Origin: Halobacteriales archaeon QS_5_68_33
Lineage (GTDB): Archaea > Halobacteriota > Halobacteria > Halobacteriales > Haloarculaceae
Direction of reading: 5' to 3'
Assembly: GCA_003023785.1 (NCBI GenBank)
Contig: PXRS01000067.1
Location: 1,252 to 47,910, forward strand
DNA length: 46,659 nucleotides
Shown: piece by piece, positions 43,511 to 46,659 of the stretch
Position numbering within the stretch: position 1 is the stretch's first letter
How the letters are laid out: the number at the start of each line of letters is the position of its first letter
Notes under the pieces: model-generated
What the model saw: only the letters and a program-made list of their open reading frames with translations
What the model was told of the DNA's origin: nothing
Database searches by the model: none
Made by a program: the position numbers and the translations under genes

Positions 43511-45391
43511 GTGGCCGAGGGACTGCTGATCCCGCTGGTCGCCGGGATCATCGGCCTGGGGGTACTGGCACAGGTGCTCGCGGCGCGGTTGCAGGTCCCG
43601 AGCATCATTTTCTTCCTGTTCGTCGGGGTGATCATCGGTCGCCCCGGCCTGGGGATCGTCACCAGCGAGTCCTTCGGCGAGGCGCTGCCCGCCATCGTCG
43701 GCCTCGCGGTGGCGATCATCGTCTTCGAGGGTGCCTTCCACCTTGAGATCGACCGCATCCGCGAGGCACCGGCGGCCGCGCTCCGGCTGGTGACGGTGGG
43801 CGCCGCCATCGCGTTCGTCGGGACCGCCGTCGCCGTCCGGTACCTCGAGGGGCTCCCCTGGGAGCTGTCGTTCGTCGTGGGCGCGCTGCTGGTCGCGACC
43901 GGTCCGACGGTCATCTCGCCGATCCTGGCGGTCGTCCCGGTCCGGGACCGCGTCGCGGCGGTGCTGGAGACGGAGGGGATCGTCAACGACGTGACCGCCG
44001 CGATCACCGCGGTCGTCCTCTTCGAGGCGGTCAACCCGACGGTCCCCGCCGAGAGGCTGGTCCAGGGGTTCGCCATCCGTCTGGGCGAGGGCCTGCTCGT
44101 CGGTCTCATCGTCGCCGCGGTGCTCTACTACCTGCTGCGGTACGTCGACCTCTCGCCCGGGGCGGCCCCGCGCAACGCCCGCCTGCTGACCCTCGCGGGG
44201 GCGCTGGCGGCCTACGCAGGCGCGAACGCGCTGGCCAGCGAGGCGGGCGTCGCCGCCGCCGCCACCGCCGGCGTCGCACTGGGCAACATGGACGTTCCCT
44301 ACAAGGCGGAGATCACCGATTTCAAGGGCGACATCACGCTCCTGGTGCTGTCGTTCGTGTTCATCGCGCTGGCCGCGCAGCTGCCGCCGGACGCGCTGTT
44401 CGACGTCGGACTGGCCGGGGTCGGCGTCGTCGTCGCCGTCGCGGTCGTGATCCGGCCGCTCCTGGTGCTCGTCTCGACGGTCGGCGACCGGTTCACGCTC
44501 GGGGAGCGCCTGTTCATCAGCGCCGTCGGGCCGCGCGGGATCATCCCCGCCAGCGTGGCGACGCTGTTCGCCGTCGAGCTGCGGACCGCCGCGACCGAAC
44601 TGGGCGACCCCGCCCTGGCCCAGCAGGCCGACCTGCTGCTCGGGACCGTCTTCCTGGTCATCTTCGTCACCGCCATCGTCGAGGGCGGGCTGGCACGCCA
44701 CATCGCACAATACCTGGACGTCATACCCATGAGAGTCATCATCGTCGGAGGCGGGAAGGTGGGCCGCGCGCTCGCCGAACGCCTCGAGAACCGCGGGGAG
44801 AACGTCGTGATCATCGAACGCGACGAAACGACCGCCGAAACGATCCGGAACGCCGGCTACATGGCCGTCATCGGCGACGGAACCGACACGGATGTGTTAC
44901 GCGAGGCCGGCGCCGGGAACGCCAAGACGGTCGTCGCCGCGACCGGCGACGACGACGCCAACCTGCTGGTCTCGCAACTCGCGAGTTCGAAGTTCGACGT
45001 CGAGCACGTCATCGCGCGGGCGAACAACCCCGACAACGTCGACGCCTTCGAGGACCTGGGCGTGCGGACCATCTCCTCGTCGATGGCGACCGCCTGGGCC
45101 ATCGACAACCAGATCGAACGCCCGGCCATCGCCCACTGGATGACCGACATCGGCCGCACCGGCGACATCCAGGAGGTGGAGGCGACGAACGAGGAGATCA
45201 TCGGCAAGTCGATACAGGAGATCGGGCCGATGCTCCCGGACGCCAGCATGGTCGCGCTCGTCAGCAAGGGCGACCACGACTCCGCCGAGGTCCCCAACGC
45301 GGACTACGTCATCGAACGCGGCGACCATCTCACGCTCCTCGGCCGGACGGAATCAGTCCGCGAGGGAATGAAGCTCCTCAACCCCGGGTGA
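43511..45391 (+). CDS. CPA1-type Na+/H+ antiporter with TrkA-N and TrkA-C regulatory domains
   Basis: The protein has 626 aa from the GTG at 43511. About residues 1-400 form the exchanger with 12 or so spans, including IVFEGAFHLEIDR, GALLVATGPTVISPI (Thr-Gly-Pro-Thr core), LETEGIVNDVTAA with the ion-binding Asn-Asp pair, and SAVGPRGIIPASVATLF. A TrkA-N (RCK) Rossmann domain follows at about 410-530 (MRVIIVGGGKVGRALAERLE), then a TrkA-C domain (about 540-626). NAD(H) or ATP binding to RCK would gate the exchanger. Its role is salt and pH homeostasis. It is divergent from the FNT-USP gene, with which it shares a 174-base promoter region. Confidence 0.92.
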   Translation: MAEGLLIPLVAGIIGLGVLAQVLAARLQVPSIIFFLFVGVIIGRPGLGIVTSESFGEALPAIVGLAVAIIVFEGAFHLEIDRIREAPAAALRLVTVGAAIAFVGTAVAVRYLEGLPWELSFVVGALLVATGPTVISPILAVVPVRDRVAAVLETEGIVNDVTAAITAVVLFEAVNPTVPAERLVQGFAIRLGEGLLVGLIVAAVLYYLLRYVDLSPGAAPRNARLLTLAGALAAYAGANALASEAGVAAAATAGVALGNMDVPYKAEITDFKGDITLLVLSFVFIALAAQLPPDALFDVGLAGVGVVVAVAVVIRPLLVLVSTVGDRFTLGERLFISAVGPRGIIPASVATLFAVELRTAATELGDPALAQQADLLLGTVFLVIFVTAIVEGGLARHIAQYLDVIPMRVIIVGGGKVGRALAERLENRGENVVIIERDETTAETIRNAGYMAVIGDGTDTDVLREAGAGNAKTVVAATGDDDANLLVSQLASSKFDVEHVIARANNPDNVDAFEDLGVRTISSSMATAWAIDNQIERPAIAHWMTDIGRTGDIQEVEATNEEIIGKSIQEIGPMLPDASMVALVSKGDHDSAEVPNADYVIERGDHLTLLGRTESVREGMKLLNPG

Positions 45392-45463
45392 CCGCCGGTC
45401 CCCGTCGGGTCGCCTCCCCGCTCGCCTTTCGAGACGCTCGGCCTTCCCTTCGGTCAGACCTCG

Positions 45464-46645
45464 CTATGCCCGGAACTCGATGGCCTTCCCCTGACCGAAC
45501 CCGACACACTCGGTCGCCACGCCGAGGTCGGCGCCGCGCCTGTTCATCTCGTGGATCAGGGTGACGGGGAGCCGTGCCCCCGAGGCGCCCAGCGGGTGGC
45601 CGATGGCGATCGCCCCGCCGTTGACGTTGAAGATATCGTCGTCGAAGCCGAGTTCGCGCCGGCAATAGAGGGTCTGGCTGGCGAACGCCTCGTTCAACTC
45701 GACGAGGTCGTAGTCGTCGGTGTCGCGGCCGGTGCGCTCGGCCAGTCCCCGCACCGCCGGAACCGGGCCGACCCCCATCACGGTGGGGTCGACGCCGGCG
45801 ACGTGGTGGTCGCCAACCACGGCGAGGACGTCCAGGTCGTGCTCGTCGGCGAACTCGCGGCTCGTGACCATCGTGCCCGCGGCGCCGTCGGTGACCTGCG
45901 AGGCGTTGCCCGGCGTGACCGTCCCGTCGCTCTTGAAGACGGTGGGGAGGCTCGCCAGCTTCTCCAGCGAGGTGTCCCGACGGATGCCCTCGTCCTCCTC
46001 GACGCGGCCCTCCTCGTCGACGGCTTCGCCGTCGTGTCGCTGCGCCTCCGACGCGACGCCGGTCTCGATGGGGACGAGTTCGTCGTCGAACCGCCCCGAG
46101 TCGGTCGCGTCGGCGGCCCGTTCGTGGCTGCGGAGGGCGTACTCGTCCTGGGCCTCGCGGGAGACGTCGTGTTCCTCGGCGACCTTCTCGGCGGTCATGC
46201 CCATCTGGAGGTCGCCGATGTTGTAGCGTTCCGCCAGACGCGAGTGGACGTTGTGGGTGTTCGCGCCGAGTTCGACCCGGCTCATCGACTCCATCCCGCC
46301 GGCGATGACGCAGTCGCGCTGACCGGCCCTGATGGCGTCGGCGCCGCGGGTGATCGCCTCCGCCGAGGAGGCACACCACCGGTTGATGGTGGCGGCGGGC
46401 ACGCTCTCGCCTAGGTCCGAGAGCAGAGCGACGACGCGGGCGACGTTGTTGCCCTGCTCGCCGCGTTGCTGGGCACAGCCCCACAGCAGGTCGTCGACGT
46501 GCTCGCCGCTCAGTCCCGTCGCGTCGAGCATCGCGTCGACCAGCGGTATCGAGAGGTCCTCGCCCCGGACGTCGGCGTAGACGCCGTCCTCCTTGCCCTG
46601 CGGCGTTCGCACGGCCTGGACGACGACCGGTGTCCTGTCTTCCAT
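45464..46645 (-). CDS. Thiolase (acetyl-CoA C-acyltransferase)
   Basis: The 393-aa thiolase has nucleophile Cys91 in [10 protein letters not shown], the GHP motif His in [20 protein letters not shown] (about 345-362), the NEAFA motif and the second catalytic Cys in [15 protein letters not shown]. That last motif reads CVGFGQG, where many thiolases have CxGxGxG, a mild variant. It can cleave or condense acyl-CoA in beta-oxidation or polymer synthesis. Catalytic residues are complete, and no OB-fold DUF35 partner is next to it, which fits a degradative-type enzyme rather than the archaeal HMG-CoA thiolase complex. The gene is complete, with its ATG at 46645, 14 bases from the window edge. Confidence 0.93.
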   Translation of the reverse strand: MEDRTPVVVQAVRTPQGKEDGVYADVRGEDLSIPLVDAMLDATGLSGEHVDDLLWGCAQQRGEQGNNVARVVALLSDLGESVPAATINRWCASSAEAITRGADAIRAGQRDCVIAGGMESMSRVELGANTHNVHSRLAERYNIGDLQMGMTAEKVAEEHDVSREAQDEYALRSHERAADATDSGRFDDELVPIETGVASEAQRHDGEAVDEEGRVEEDEGIRRDTSLEKLASLPTVFKSDGTVTPGNASQVTDGAAGTMVTSREFADEHDLDVLAVVGDHHVAGVDPTVMGVGPVPAVRGLAERTGRDTDDYDLVELNEAFASQTLYCRRELGFDDDIFNVNGGAIAIGHPLGASGARLPVTLIHEMNRRGADLGVATECVGFGQGKAIEFRA

Positions 46646-46659
46646 ACCCCCGGAAGGAC

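Overview
The window is GC-rich chromosomal DNA from a haloarchaeon (class Halobacteria). Evidence for this is the strongly acidic predicted proteins, G/C-ending codons, TATA-like boxes about 25-30 bases before start codons with little or no leader, a Tat-exported secreted protein, archaeal NMD3, and a Nuo-type complex I operon with split J subunits (J1, J2). The genus cannot be fixed from the sequence. No transposase, integrase, CRISPR array, rRNA or replication origin was seen.

Layout. 1-9 kb: the first codons of a Tat/lipoprotein gene, a membrane metal-dependent hydrolase, a CNNM/CorC-type CBS protein, an alanine-glyoxylate-type aminotransferase next to a fused FAD/Fe-S glycolate or D-lactate dehydrogenase, a DUF5815 protein, an alpha/beta hydrolase and a tiny winged-helix-like protein. 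9-16 kb: carB, a CBS-pair protein, carA, an Lrp/AsnC regulator divergent from carA, and a type 1 IPP isomerase-like protein. 16-21 kb: a 7TM-PAS histidine kinase, a small membrane protein, a disrupted zinc alcohol dehydrogenase, MoaB and a Tat-exported beta-propeller. 21-27.5 kb: nuoJ1-J2-K-L-M-N, tightly overlapped but without nuoA to nuoI. 27.7-35 kb: an ABC-2 exporter, HtpX, NMD3, tRNA-Thr(GGU), a prenyl-synthase-like protein, a zinc finger-TM-DUF3105 protein, NadE and tRNA-Gly(CCC). 35-46.6 kb: a Bat-like PAS/GAF/HTH_10 regulator, an SDR, three consecutive transporters with cytosolic nucleotide-binding domains (APC-USP-USP, FNT-USP-USP, CPA1 antiporter-TrkA), and a thiolase.

The least ordinary content is between the genes. 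There are several short palindromic elements whose ends begin TAC-N-G-Y-CGG: a 76-bp family (two copies), a 110-bp family (two inverted copies, 7 mismatches), and an 80-bp element with 16-bp perfect terminal inverted repeats. Lone ends also occur. In six genes such an end starts at, or one base after, the stop codon. One 110-bp copy sits exactly where nuoA-I would be expected, so it may mark a rearrangement breakpoint. A separate 130-bp element at 9079-9208 can fold into a multi-branched structure. carA, the Lrp gene and carB share an identical 12-base AT-rich operator-like core, which suggests local control of carbamoyl-phosphate synthesis by the Lrp protein.
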